Assembly: GCA_963556495.2 (NCBI GenBank)
Contig: OY747707.1
Location: 27,149,871 to 27,213,870 of the forward strand
Source: Valencia hispanica
Taxonomy: Eukaryota > Chordata > Actinopteri > Cyprinodontiformes > Valenciidae
DNA length: 64,000 bases
Reading direction: 5' to 3'
The notes under the pieces are model-generated. The model was not told the DNA's origin. It worked only from the letters and a program-made list of their open reading frames with translations, and searched no databases. This document shows positions 24,380 to 36,892 of the stretch, piece after piece (position 1 is the stretch's first letter; every line of letters starts with the position of its first letter). Both the position numbers and the translations under genes were made by a program.

Positions 24380-25399
24380 ACTTGCAGTATTATTACTATG
24401 CAACTTTTTTTCTTTGTGATATTTTGTAAGGCAAGGGGTTTAGAGGGAAAATAAAACAGTTGTCTGCATTGTTGTTAATTATTTTTATTTATTTATTTAT
24501 TTTAGTTGTACAACATATATTTTTAAATAAATGTAACATAGGCTATTATTGTAATGTTTATCGTCTCTACTGCTATTGTTGTTTGGATATCATTTTTATT
24601 CAATAATTCATTCATTCTCTTACTTCAAAATTTTTTTTATAAAATAAAAAATAATTTTATAAATGAGGAGCTTGCACAGGTTACCATTCATGCCACAACT
24701 GCCACTATAATAAGGAAATTTTAAGAAACAAATGAAAAAATATATATTGCATTACCAGGAATATTCCCATTAAAGTGCATTGCCAGGAATATTCCCAGAT
24801 TGCCTGGGAACAGTTTGCATCTTGTACAGTGCTCAGTTCAATGTCACCGCAATAAGAGTTTAAGGTAATGTTACCCCTTGCGATCTGCATTACAGAAAAA
24901 GACTCCTGTCATGACTTACAACACAGTGTGACCTTCTCTGTTATAATGTGAGCATGCAGTTCCCTCCAGTGTAATGTCATGTTTGATCAGAGGAGCTACC
25001 AGTGTCCTGATCTGAGCAGTGCACAGCAGGAGCTGTAGCGAGTCAAATGGACAACCAGAGGTTCTCCTTAAGGGCAAAAACTGGTGTTGTCTGCACATTC
25101 TTACCCCCGCTGTAGTTGCCCTTGTGGAAGATGCAACATGTTTTGAAGGATTTCGTCTTGATTTATTATTATAATAATTATAATTGTGCGTGTGGTTTGA
25201 GTTCATTTGCTGAAAGTCTTTTGTTTTGTGAATTAATAGGTGAGTCCTGAATTAATATGAGTTTGTTAATAAAACAACAACATATGTTTGGTGCACAGTG
25301 CTGCATCCAACAGATTTGGGTACAGTATACATGACTGGGTGACTCCACGGTTTCATATATGAGAGAGCTTCGGCTTTACGCTCCTCTCCATCCCGCGGC

Positions 25400-25720
25400 C
25401 TCCCGTGTATAAATTTAGCTGATGGGTTTTGTTTCTCTTTCTTAATTCATTGCAGTCGGATTCCTCTTTGATGCAGTTCTGTTGTCCCCCAAACAATTGA
25501 AGTGGAGACAATGGAGGCATAATGATAGATCCGTGTACCCACCATCTGTAAGAGCAGCTGCTCCCTTGCATCTGTACAATATGCTGGAGCGGGGAGCCTC
25601 AGTAATCTGCATAATAAGGAGAGGGCTTATCTCAGTCTAGTTAATAATCACAAGCAATCGATGCACTTCATTCCCTCACTCCTGCCAGGAGAAGATAGCA
25701 GCAAAGTTTTGACATGTTTG
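25400..25720. promoter_or_regulatory. Candidate non-coding regulatory block
   Basis: Complex unique sequence with a SOX-like ACAATGG followed by CATAATGATAGATC (near 25508), CTTATCTC (GATA-type, near 25628) and TTAATAATCACAAGCAATC (homeodomain/MEIS-like, near 25640). Non-coding in all frames of any length. The enhancer role is inferred. Confidence 0.3.
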
Positions 25721-26839
25721 CAGTACCCTCAAGATAGGCAGGGGTCACACAGTAATGCCAAGCTGCTGATTTTGCCTGAAGCTACAGATTTAGTCTGCAC
25801 TCAGTTTCATCTTTTCATGAATACCATAATTACAGCAGGACGTTCTGAGTTATCATGCTGCTTCTCCTCCTCCTGCTTCCTTATAGATGTTATAGCCTCT
25901 GGACTTAATATCAGAACTGGATACACAACCCTGAGTCTGTGATAAACACATAGCTTTTCAAGAGTTGATACAAATCTCTCGTTCTAAGCAATACTCTCAA
26001 ACTACAAGATTGTCCTTGTAAAGCACTAAAAATTAATAGCAAATTTACTTTCCTGTCAGTGATAGCTTCCTATACATCACACTACCTTGGTGGAAGTGTC
26101 TATAACACAACTATACAAAGTTGTTTTCCATTTGGGATCAAATTCTAGCACAATTAAATATTTCCTATGTTTTTTCTTTTCCTCAAATGGAATTTCATTT
26201 CCTTGCATCTTTTTTGTTGGAGATAACTCTGTTGTTACTGCAAAGGTATGGCTGCAAGCTAAACAAAATAGCTAAAATTATAAGGATTTCAGTCAATGTG
26301 TAGTGGAGCACAATCTATTCATTTAGTGGGTTTTTGTATGGTGTCCATATGTGACACTGAACCTTTCTCTATTCAAATGAATTAATGCTTCCAGTTCCTA
26401 CATCCAGTTTATTATTAATTCTTAAACAAACCCCTATTCATTATTCTTGGTATGACACCTAAGCTGACACTAAATTGACTAAATAGAAAGAATGCATTAA
26501 TATTGATCAACAAACACTCCCTTTGGTATTATGTGGGTAAATATGTTCAGATATGCTCATTAAGTTAAGTCTTTTAATTCTCTGCTGTGTAAATGAATGA
26601 TAAAACGCCAATTTTAATTGTTAAAAATGTAAATAACTTACACCACATATATGCATATCTGAGTTGAGAGTAATCATTGGATTTTTTTTCACCCACGGCA
26701 TCTTCTTTGTTTATTAAATAGCAACACAAATGAACCACTTGCTGATGCCACAGCATGCGAGCGAGTGGGTTTTTCTTATAGGGAAGCATTTACATCAAAC
26801 CTGTGCATTAAAAAGTACCAGCATCTTCCTGCGGTTTCT

Positions 26840-27040
26840 GAGCCTCCTAATTAAGCATCCATGATGTTTCTCTCCCAGCTGCTCGGCTGCTGAGATGCAG
26901 GAGGCAGGTGTATTGAGCCCCCCAGTGAGGCCTGGAGAATGAGAGTGGTATTACGCAGGAGTGCAGGTGTGACATGTTTGGAGGAGTCCAGGTGCTTATT
27001 GAGTTATCAGAAGCAGCCACTGCTCGTCTGATTTATCATC
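26840..27040. promoter_or_regulatory. Candidate E-box/T-box cluster
   Basis: Three CAGGTG boxes at 26905-26910, 26964-26969 and 26989-26994 within 90 bp. The middle one is also GCAGGTGTGAC, a T-box half-site. The block is GC-richer than its flanks and lacks coding potential. Confidence 0.3.
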
Positions 27041-28799
27041 TAGGGGTTAGCGATGTCGTATCTGAATGATAATATATCAGACAACTGAATAAAATGTAAA
27101 AAAGAATATATAAAAAAATACATCTGTTTGATGTGTTAGAGCACCTGCTGACAGTCTAAGAAAATTGCTATTGAATTTTTATTTCATTTTAATTTTAATT
27201 TGTGACATTATTCTGGTAAATGTTTTGTCACCACCTGAACGAAATCCCAGGACATTACAATCAATTAGAACATGTTTAGGATCTCATCAACAAGCTCTTA
27301 GACATAAACAGATATGCTTACCTCTGCATTCTTAGGAGTGCTGCACTCAGAATGAGCCAGCCCACCTCCATGAGCTCATAAAAATGTACCCACATTTATG
27401 GGGAAGTTTTTATCCCGGACTCGGACACCATCTGATAAACAAGCACTCTTAGCTTGAGGCTAAATAATACTCTTTGAGGTCCTGATTTACAATGCTGTGA
27501 AGGATCCATTTGCCGTTCAGCTCCAGGGCTCTCACACCTCTGTGATTGGTCACCCGTAAGCTCAAAAATGTGTGCTTGGATCCAGAGCTTAAAAGCTTAA
27601 ATATTTCTAAATGGACAAACGCATAAATGATCATGGTTGCATACTAAGTGTTTTTATATTAAAAGAAATAAGATTTTTCAGAAGCGTAAAAGGTTTTTAG
27701 ATTTAGTAAAATCCTTTCAAATTCCTTCTGATTGACACTCCAACTTAGGCAGCATGCAGCCAATCTAATGTTGCTTGTTTTTTAAGGGGGAACTCATTGG
27801 GGTATTGGTCCACTATATGGGCTCCTAAGAGATCTGATTAAGGGAAATCCCTCTAAGTTTTTGTCTCACCTTCTCCATAATAAATAGGCTGCACACTGCA
27901 AATGGCAAAACTCATTTTAAACTGCCGTGCCGGAAATAGAAAATAAAGTTTTAAATATCTCTGCTCAAAAGTACTAATTGTATCTAAATCTTTTTCTACT
28001 GTCTTATCAATACCATGGACATTTTTGCCTTCGTTCATTTACATCACAGTGAACAGTTTCCATTGCTTTGCTCCTTGCTCCAAAACATCCATTCTGTGCA
28101 CATTAATTCTGTCTGTTTTATCAAAATAATAATTTAAAAAAATATGTTTTTCTCAATTATGAGAACATTGTTTCCTTAATTAAATTAAAATAATTAAGCA
28201 TACCATGAAAGTATTTTATTGGTATGCTTTTAAAGGATTCTACATCACCACAACAGTACAACTCACATAAACCGTTGCCTGAGATGAAGGATTAATAAAC
28301 ATGAGCAAGAAATTTGTGAACAGTTTTAGGAAGAAAAACAGTTGTGTTGTTTTTATTAGAGATGGATGTTTTATGTCTAACATTCTTGGTGCTTGACAAA
28401 ATACTGTAACTTTAAAATTTAAATACAATTTCTGAATTAAAAATGTATTTATTTTGCTTCTAAGCTCTGTTTGAGTTTCAAAATGTAAATATGTTTTCAA
28501 TTTAATGAAACTGAACAATTTATCTTTGAAAAATGCAGCTACATGTAAACATGTCACAAAGCCCTCTATAATTGACAGTCATGTTGATAAGGATCTGATC
28601 CTTATTGATCACAATTGCTTGAATATTAAAGGGTTATGTTACCTAAATTGTAACTATACACCTTTCCAAAAATGTATTCTTGCATCAAATGTGTCCAAAC
28701 TTTTAACAGAAGTGGCTAAGAAAAAAAACAATCACATTTTTGGCTAATTTGTTTCATGCTTTGCATAGTTTAACCCTTGTTGTCATAGTTTGGAGACAT

Positions 28800-29700
28800 C
28801 TGTTTTAAACCACAGTGTTTATTCTGCGTTTACGGGGTTGTGAGAAGGTCGTGATATTGTTGGGTCATATTATAGTTAATTGGCCTAAGGATGTTTGATC
28901 ACAGCTGCTGGGAAATTAAAGTGAGATTGAAAGCCCCTGATGTCTTGTAATTACTGTTTCATGTTGTGTAGTCTCACTCACCAGCAGCATCGCTCCCTGA
29001 TAAATGGGCAGTAAAAGCAACAATAGACAAAGGACAATTCAGAAGAGCTGAGGTAGATGTCTTTAACATCAGAGCTTGACTCTATCTGTTAAAATGAGCA
29101 TGTTTTTTCATTGTCCATTGTGTCATGCATTTGTAACATCAGTAGAATTACATGGTTAAATCTTGTGTGACCACAAGCAAGTGCCAGGACAATTAACTGC
29201 ACAATTATGGTGGCGTAAAAGCATGTTTAGTAAAGGAAATGTTCCGCCCAATGTGTTTCAGGCTGCGCTCCAAAGAGAAGGAGGAGCTGTATTAACAACA
29301 AACCGCTGTCCCTGATATCAGCTGGTTAATCCGCTCCTTTTAGTGGCTTTATTGGTTCATTCAAGAGGGTCTGTTGACATTCCCCCTGCCCTGTTAAAAG
29401 GCGACTGCATCTCAAGTGAAATCTGGAGTGTTCTTTACACAGGCGGGGAGCCCCATGTGGCTCCTGCCTCCCAGTGGGCCTGTGATTTTCCTGCTTTAAG
29501 TGTCTACTGTCAACACTAATTTGTCCCTCTCCTCCTCTGCCCCCCTCCGGAGAGAGACACTCTCCTAAAGTTTTAATAAAAGATCGGCTATAACTCCCTG
29601 TTTTCTGAGGGTGAGACAACTGCTTTAAAAGCCACAGAGGCAATAAGATGCCAGGTAATGATTACAAGGTTTGAACAGCAGCAGTTACCGATACCACATA
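28800..29700. promoter_or_regulatory. Candidate conserved regulatory block with HOX13-type site
   Basis: Unique sequence with balanced composition. GCTTTATTGGTTC near 29346 contains the TTTATTGG (CCAATAAA) core favoured by posterior HOX proteins. The 29400-29560 stretch is GC-rich and free of known repeats. Long overlapping frames show no protein motif. The regulatory role is inferred from its position beyond lnpk. Confidence 0.35.
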
Positions 29701-30085
29701 CTGTTTTACACAGCTCACCCCATGTGTGGGCTATAACTAAAAGCTGCTGCCTTTATGGGGCTATTTTACAAATCAGAGATACAGCCTAGAGATGTAGATG
29801 AGTCATGTAGTATTAGTTCTTATCATAATAATAATAACAGGGAAGGGGATGGGGTGGGGGGTTAGCTCTGTAACTTTAGCAAGTAACTGCTACATTGAGT
29901 TACTCCAAAACAGAAATCTTGTCAGTTGTAATATTGCTGTTATAGAAGTTAAAGAAGAGTTAAAAATTAAACTCAAAGTGAATCTCCCCTTTTTGTTACA
30001 AGCCAGTGGTAGCATTGCACCACAGCTTGCTGCTATGGAAAATTAGAAAAGTGCTTACAACTTCCTTCTTCAGAAATCACATGTG

Positions 30086-31130
30086 GGTTGCCCCAGAGCT
30101 CCATTCTGGAGCCCCTCTTATTTAATATCTACATGTTCCTACTAGCCCAGATTATAACAACCAATAAGATTGCTACCGTAACTATGAAGATACTCAGCTC
30201 TACATTACGATGTCACCAGGTGACTTTGAACCCATCCAAAACATAAGTAAATACATCGACCAAATCAATGGATGGATCTGTTTTAACTTTCTCCAGCTGA
30301 ACAGAAACAAAACAGAAGTAATTACTTTTGGACCTAAAGAGGAAAGATCCAGAGTCAGCACAAAGCTTCAGTTAATACAGCTAGAAACTACTGATCAGGC
30401 CTGAAATCTATGTGTAGTAATGAACTCAGACTTGAACCGCCAGGGTCACATAAAGGCAATAACAAGGTCAGCCTTGTCAGTCAACATTTCTAGGATTAAA
30501 AGACTGATGTTGCAACAGGGCCTTGAAAAACTCATCCATTCCTGTTTATCTTTAGTTGGATTGATTACTCCAACAGCGTCCTCACAGGTCTGCCTAAAAA
30601 GTCAATTAGACAGCTGCAGCTGATCCAGAACGCTGCTGCTCGCGTCCTCACTAGAACCAGGAAAGTAGAGCACATCACGCCAGTTCTAAAGTCCTTACAC
30701 TGGCTCCCTGTAGCTCAGAGAATAGACTTCTAAATACTTTTACTAGTTTATAAACATGGCCTAGCACCAAAATATCTTGAAGATTTGTCACTATACCATC
30801 CTCCCAAGACCACTCAGGTCCTCTAGTTCCAGTCTACTCAACATCCCTAGAATTAGAACCAAACATGGAGAAGCAGCTTTCAGTTTCTATGCTCCTCTAA
30901 TCTGGAACAAACTTCCATACAACTGCAAAGCTGCTGAAACACTGAGTTCTTTTAAATCACAACTAAAAACTTATCTGTTTAGAGCTGCCTTTGACTAATG
31001 TTTTCATGGTTCACTGATGTTTATTGGTATTGATGTTTGTATTGTTTGAGTGCTTTGATTATGAACGGCACCCACTGTATGCTGCTGGACACTCGAATTT
31101 TCCTAGTCGGGATAAATAAAGTCAATCGAT
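30086..31130 (+). pseudogene. L2-type LINE reverse transcriptase, 3' half
   Basis: Begins within motif B of the reverse transcriptase (LPQSSILEPLLFNIYM, usual form VPQGSVLGPLLF). It then reads the catalytic YADD box as YED-TQLY, so one catalytic aspartate is lost. It goes on through [20 protein letters not shown], the LIQNAAARVLTRTRKVEHIT block and the C-terminal LIWNKLPYNCKAAETLSSFK SQLKTYLF. Frames are broken at several stops (about 30402, 30621, 30732). The 3' end is GGGATAAATAAAGTCAATCGATTGA. 5'-truncated and inactive. Confidence 0.88.
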
Positions 31131-31184
31131 TGATCATGTATCACATGTTTTGTGTATGCTTCTTGGTTTATTGATGTTTTTACT

Positions 31185-31305
31185 TTACAAGCTTTGTCTG
31201 TGTTTTACTGGTATTTTTATTTTAACCCTTAATCATGCAAAGCACCTTGAATTACCTTGTTGTTGAAAGTGTGCTATACAAATAAAATGGCCTTGCCTTC
31301 TTTTT
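31185..31305 (+). mobile_element. Second L2-type 3' end
   Basis: AAAGCACCTTGAATTACCTT and GTGCTATACAAATAAAATGG, ending CTTGCCTTC, is the terminal motif of a different L2 subfamily. It is placed directly after the previous LINE. Confidence 0.7.
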
Positions 31306-31559
31306 TAAGTTCGGTTCCTGCTTATGATCTGTTTATTGCTTGTTTTCCTATGTTGTGAAGCTATAGGTTAAGCTACAGTTAGCACTGCAACACAGCTAAC
31401 TGCAACATGAAGACAGGAAAGTGGCAGTTTTAAACTGTTTTGGCAATTTGTATAAGATTTTGCCTTTTTAGGCTTTCAGACAGCTATATCAGACATCAAT
31501 CAGACATATTTTCTCAGCCATAAATTGTTAGCTATCATCACAACACCAAAAGAGGTGTT

Positions 31560-32225
31560 CAAGTCCAAAATCCCCTGGTGTCCATAAAAAAAGTATAAAA
31601 GCATTTTTGACATCTGCCAAAAACATATTGATAATCCCAAAAACTTAAATATTCTGTGGACTGAAAAAGGAAAAGAAAAAACTTTTTTAGAGCAGAGGTA
31701 AAACTAACACAACCTTTCAGAAAAAAGCAAATTCTCAAACACGGAGGTGTTATTGCGATGGTCTGGGGCTGATTTGCTTCTTCAGAACCATCCTATCAAT
31801 TATGACTGATGACTTACCAAAATTAATGGAACCATAAATTCTACTCTTTAGTACCCAAGCCTGTAGGAGAATTTGCAGCCATCAAGCCATGACCTTAAGG
31901 ACAAGAATACTTGAATTACACAGCCGTAAAATGGTCAGAAGCATGTTTGCAAGCCTGCATCTTAATGGCTAAAAAAACACAAAAAATGCTTGAAAAAGCT
32001 TTCAAACTGGCTAAATTAAAATTATTTCCAGTTCACTAAAATTCTTCCACAGCAAAGTAAAACTCTCATTGCTTGTTATCAAAAATGCTTAATGACAATT
32101 GTTCCTGCTAAGGGTGGCATACTCACTTATTAGGTGGAGGGACCAGTAACTTTCTCACACAGGGTCAGGTCAATGGAAAAACATTGCTTTGGGAGGGATT
32201 CACACCCAAAACTGAAGATTTATTC
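31560..32225 (+). mobile_element. Decayed Tc1/mariner, sense orientation
   Basis: Sense remnants of the same family as 17755-20370: TTTTTAGAGCAGAGGT-type text, GGTGTTATTGCGATGGTCTGGGGCTG (the GGVMVWG-like block), TGCAGCCATCAAGCCATGACC and GACCAGTAACTTTCTCACAC near the end. It has many indels and no long frame. Confidence 0.65.
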
Positions 32226-34809
32226 ATTGTGAATATTCAGTCTATCTATAAGCTACCATAGTAAGCAAAGTAAGCAAGCTAAGCAAAGCAACGGCCCCCA
32301 TGGCAACAGTTAAAAGACATCAAATCTTAACAGTAACTTCAACTAGCAACAGCAAGGACACCTCATGTTGTTTGGATAGGGGTAGCTAAAAAGATATTTT
32401 AGGTTGCTAGACTGTTACCTATGAAGAAAGAAAAACACAACTGGGATTACCACTGATTTATAATCCCTTTGTTGATTTTTTTTTCTCATGTGACAATCAT
32501 TTTGGCAAATAGTCCTTGTAGACAGGGTATTTAATAGATTTTAGTATTGATGTTGTTATGTGTTGTGAATAATGCTTTAATAATGGCAATCAACAGTCAT
32601 AATGTCACAAGTTCATTCAGCATTTAATCATATGTTCCCAATGTTTGTAGGACAAAAATCCACTAAACAAACAGGGACTCTGCAACAGAAGTATTAATAG
32701 CATAGATGCTAGTTTTTACTGGTTTGGAGTGAGTTTGGACACTACCTTTTTAGTTGTCCACAGTTCCTCCGGACAAGCCTGTGCAGCTAAATAAAATATG
32801 TTAATATTATGTGAATAAGATCTACATATTGCACATATTCCTTGTTGTTATTTTAAATCCACAAAAATGTATAACACTTTTCTTAAGTTTTTGCTCCATA
32901 TAATAAAAAAATTACGTATCCTTATTATTTTTATTAACTTCATGTATTTGTTGTACTTTAATTTGTTGGTTACTTTCGCTCTGTTTGACTGCATGTGCTT
33001 TTCTTCACTGTTTTTAACTCAACACATACTAAAATGTGCCGTTGCCTGCTAAAATTCCTTAGTGTGTTTCATTTATTTTTCTTTCTTGAAGATTAATAAG
33101 AACAACATGATTGCAAATAATAGTTTCTGACATGTTTTGCTTGAATACCATTTCAGAGCCTGATAAAGTAATTTGCTCCATTTCATTTATTTGCACTTGA
33201 TCTCTAAAGAAAAATCAATGAAAAAAAGTAATTTCTCACCTGCCATTTAACCAAATTCCCATCAACGTGAATGATGGGTAGCGGGTAAAGCGGTCAGGAG
33301 ACTTTCTTTTCAATTATCCCTGACTTGTTTACATAGTGTTTTGTTCACCGGCTTGACATGAAAATACAAATCTCGCATGGGTTCTACGGCTATAAAGGCA
33401 GCTTAATGCAATTTCACTTCAATGGTAGGCAAGAACCATGTAGGAAATTGTTCAATATCTCAGTCGAAGGCCAATTTTCGCCGCATTGTTTTGGTACACG
33501 GCGTATTGTAGTGATATGGTAATGTAATATGCATAATTCATACACCTAGTTCCCCTCCTCATTTTTGATTCCGGGGTCCTGCCTGTTCATCTGAAGCTGA
33601 ATTAATGCTACATTGTCCATTAGGTAGCCATAAGACAGGGCAATACTATCACACATTGGGGCTGAACTGAAATTCCCTCGGGACGAATGGTATTCGTCAT
33701 CTTTACATTTTTGTATACAGGCTGTACAAGAATGGCTTTACAAAACACCACATTTTTCATTTCGGGCAAGGACTGATACCATTTTGAATGAGGCTGAGAT
33801 AATAATTCTGCGTCTTAAATGAAAATGTTTCCACATGCGACTGTTTCTCGTACACTGTCCAGACAAAGATTTTTGCTTTGCTTTGTGCTAATTGTGTTAT
33901 GAGCTTGCTCTTCCCTCAGGTGAATTAGTGGCTGTGAGAACACAAAGAGAGCGTTGGATGTGGCTTGTTATCCTCTCCAGGGTTCACTTAGAGAGCCCCC
34001 ACACTGCTGTAGTTGTGACCTTCCTAAGGCACCAGTCTCCCTGCTGTGAACACACACACACACACACACACCACAATGAGCACATCCACTCCACAGCCGG
34101 CACTCATTGGGTCATGATGGGGCTAAGCAGTCCCATTAAAGTATGCTCATCTTGGCTGGGATCACGTGCACAAAGTGTTGAGATGGACTCCAGCCAAGAG
34201 GTCTTGGGCCTGTGGTTTCCTCCTCTACAATAAGTGAACCATACTAACAGCTGCAGAAGAAAGTGTCATAGATACAGGGAATAAATGGTCTATTTTGTGT
34301 TTTATCTTTGTATATCTGTGTCAACTTTTCCTTTAAATACGATTTTTGCATTGCTTCAGACAGAGTTCAGAGTGTTATTAATCCATTATTGGACATGCAG
34401 TGGTCAGTTTAATGATCATTATTTGGCTCAGTTGGTAAAACAAGGGAATAAGATGAATCAATGATCGATCTTACTACATAACTTGATTCATGGGTTGTGC
34501 TGTGATAAATGGCCATCTTACCCTCTGGGTAATTGTTGTGAAATAATGTATTGTGAGGAAACCTTTATAAGATTGTATTTTCATCTGTAACTTCAGTGTT
34601 TCATTAGTTGATCAGAAACTCAATGCAATCTTTAGCTTGGTTCTCCTTTAGAGGAATACATGCCTTGTAAATTATTAGCAAATTATTCACCAATATACTG
34701 TATGATGTAGCGAATATAAGCTACATTAAGCCACATTTTGCTTTTAAATCTCAATCTATCTAACTGGCTTTGGAAACTCAAGTCAGCCTCATAACTTGGC
34801 ATTAAAACT
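32226..34809. other. Gene-free interval with one candidate enhancer block
   Basis: No exon or transposon recognised. 33270-34230 is the compositionally distinct part. A (CA)n run lies at 34050-34070. Confidence 0.45.
33270..34230. promoter_or_regulatory. Candidate conserved non-coding block
   Basis: Unique sequence with octamer/homeodomain-like text (ATGTAATATGCATAATTCAT near 33523) and ordered, non-repetitive composition across 33480-33760. The 113-aa frame at 33892 runs through the CA repeat and shows no motif. The regulatory role is inferred. Confidence 0.3.
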
Positions 34810-36065
34810 GATTAAAAGAGGAGCAGAGGAGAGCGAGGGTCGCAGCGACGAGCCCACAAGCTCCCCCGGCAACTGGCTACATCAGGGTGGATCCAGCCAT
34901 TGGCCCGGAGGCCCGCGACCGGGGGGCACCCCACCTCCCAGCAGGGACCCAACCAGGGAACGGCCGACGTAGGCCCCCCGCCACCAGAATGCGGGGGCCA
35001 TGGCCAGTCGACGGCCGACATGGGCCGCCGCCACTCCGGGCCAATCCCCACAGCCGACATCCCAACCGCCCCATGCCGGTGCACCACACCAATAGCTCCA
35101 GCGGACGAACGGCCCCTCCAGGCCAAGACCAGCCAGCACCCAGACACCAAGCTGAATCAGCTCCCGAATCTCACTCCCGCACACCCCAGAGCACCAAGAC
35201 CAAGCATCCAACCAAGGTCAACCAAACCCACCAATGAACTGACCAAGCACAAAACATACAGACCAGAAGATCAAGCGGATCCGACCCCTGCCGAGCCACC
35301 CGACAGCTACCACCAAACAATGCCCAAACCAGCCCCTCTCAAAAAGGCACCCCGTCACTGCGGCCGACCAATATCCCGAATGTTATGAGTGAGAGTGTCT
35401 AAGTTGTACACTAAAATTTGGACCCAGGCTGCCACGGGGTGGAAGAGATGGAAACCCTTCCCTGCACCCGAGTGACATGCCTAAACCCCAAGGCCCTACA
35501 TGAGTAGTAAAGTGATGGAGTGGGCGGACAGAGGTGTCCAGAGATAAGGAGGAAGGACTCTCGGAAAAAAATGCCTTCCCATGGAGCCAGCTCCCCCACT
35601 GACTCCAAAAGGCACCCTCGTTCACAAGATCCACAGAGGGAGGCCCTGGCACATCCACCCTGGGGCCGATGGCTGCAGCACCACAAAGCCGCATGGCCCC
35701 ATCCCAGAAGAAGATCTATACGCACCCCGACATTCGGTCTACTATCAAAGTACAAAGGACATTAGACACCAAGGTTGAGTTCTGCCCTTGGGGGCAGAGC
35801 CCTTGTAGCCTCCGCTCCAATAAAGTAGGCCCCAACACAACCCATCATTGAAGGTCCCAGTGCCTGTCATTATTTTCTTGGATCCAAGTATGGTGCCCCA
35901 CATTTGTAATTTTGAAATAAAGTTATTAATCTTATTTATATTTGCCCTGAGCAGTCGTCGAGTTGAGGGGGAGCGGAGGGGGACGCCTCTCCCCTTCAAA
36001 AGAAGTCCGACATATAACGTCCCACCAGTAAAGGTCCCATCCTCCATCTCCATCCCTTCCATTTT
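34810..36065. repeat. GC-rich block, probable unidentified retroelement
   Basis: An abrupt rise in GC over 34815-35850 with C-rich, stop-poor text, so overlapping frames open on both strands (for example 34900-35388 plus and 34812-35150 minus). They lack any motif and are not convincing proteins. The end is less GC-rich and has GGAAATAAAG-like text near 35915. The sharp borders and odd composition suggest inserted DNA, perhaps the UTR of a LINE. I could not identify a family. Confidence 0.5.
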
Positions 36066-36237
36066 ACAGTAAATATTGTATGGAAATATAAATCATAAAT
36101 AGGCTTAGCCTATATGAAATAATTTCATCATCAGAAAATGTTAGGTCTCCGCATGTTTAGCGAAAATAAACAGTCTAATAAAATCCGGGGGACAGGGGCA
36201 CAAAACGCAATGATGCAACATTGTTTTTGTCTGAGAG

Positions 36238-36887
36238 TAGGCCAGGTGAAACCAGTTTTCGTTTCATCTCGTTCCGACCTCTGGCATTTACAAAAACTGT
36301 TTGGTTCATAAAATCTATACGTTCGGATTGAGTTCAAAAGTAAAAGTTCTCCTTCTGTAATAGCGCAGTTTTCTTATGATCGACGTTATAATTCGGGACT
36401 AGTTTGTTTTCACCGTAGAGAGAAAGGAGTGACACGGCTGCTAAGTACCCGTTTTAGACCAAGAGATGGATTTAACATGAAATCCATGTCTTGTTCATGT
36501 TTCATGGAAGTTAAATGCATGTAACACATTTTACATAGGCCTACATGCTTTTACTCGGTTTTGTAAAAGTTTTAAAGAAGTTTTCATCATGACCTTAGCT
36601 GTCTCCATATCCGCATACGTCATCACGTCGGTTAAACCCTTCCACTGCATTGGTCTAAAACAGGTACGTAGCAGTCGTATCACTCCTTTCTCACTACGGC
36701 GAAAACAAACTAGTCCTGAATTAAAACATTGATCATAAAAAAACTGCGCTATTACAGAAGGACAACTTTTACTGTTGAACTAAGTGTGAACGTATTTATT
36801 TTATGAAGTAAACAGTTTGTAGAGTCTGCCAGAGGTCGGAATGAGATTCATTTCTAAAGACACTTTCGGGGTTCACCTTATGGCCTA
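36238..36887. mobile_element. Foldback element with ~225-235-bp inverted arms
   Basis: The left arm 36238-36460 begins TAGGCC and ends TTTTAGACC. The right arm 36652-36887 begins GGTCTAAAAC and ends GGCCTA. Reverse-complementing the right arm gives the left arm in order (GTAATAGCGCAGTTTT, GGACTAGTTTGTTTTC, GAGAAAGGAGTGA and others). A 5-bp repeat GAGAG lies directly outside each end (36233-36237 and 36888-36892). The 191-bp spacer is non-coding. Most likely a non-autonomous DNA transposon; superfamily unknown. Confidence 0.85.
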
Positions 36888-36892
36888 GAGAG

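Larger units (their letters stand above)
24380..30085. other. Gene-free interval with candidate enhancer blocks
   Basis: No exon, RNA gene or known transposon recognised over 5.7 kb, which is unusual in a window otherwise dense in repeats. Blocks at 25400-25720, 26840-27040 and 28800-29700 stand out by composition and motifs and are listed separately. A 28-bp tandem duplication carrying CCAGGAATATTCCCA lies at about 24748-24799. Confidence 0.5.

Noticed and set aside
34812..35388. Proline/arginine-rich proteins on both strands
   Set aside because: Stops are rare because of high GC; frames overlap on opposite strands and carry no domain.
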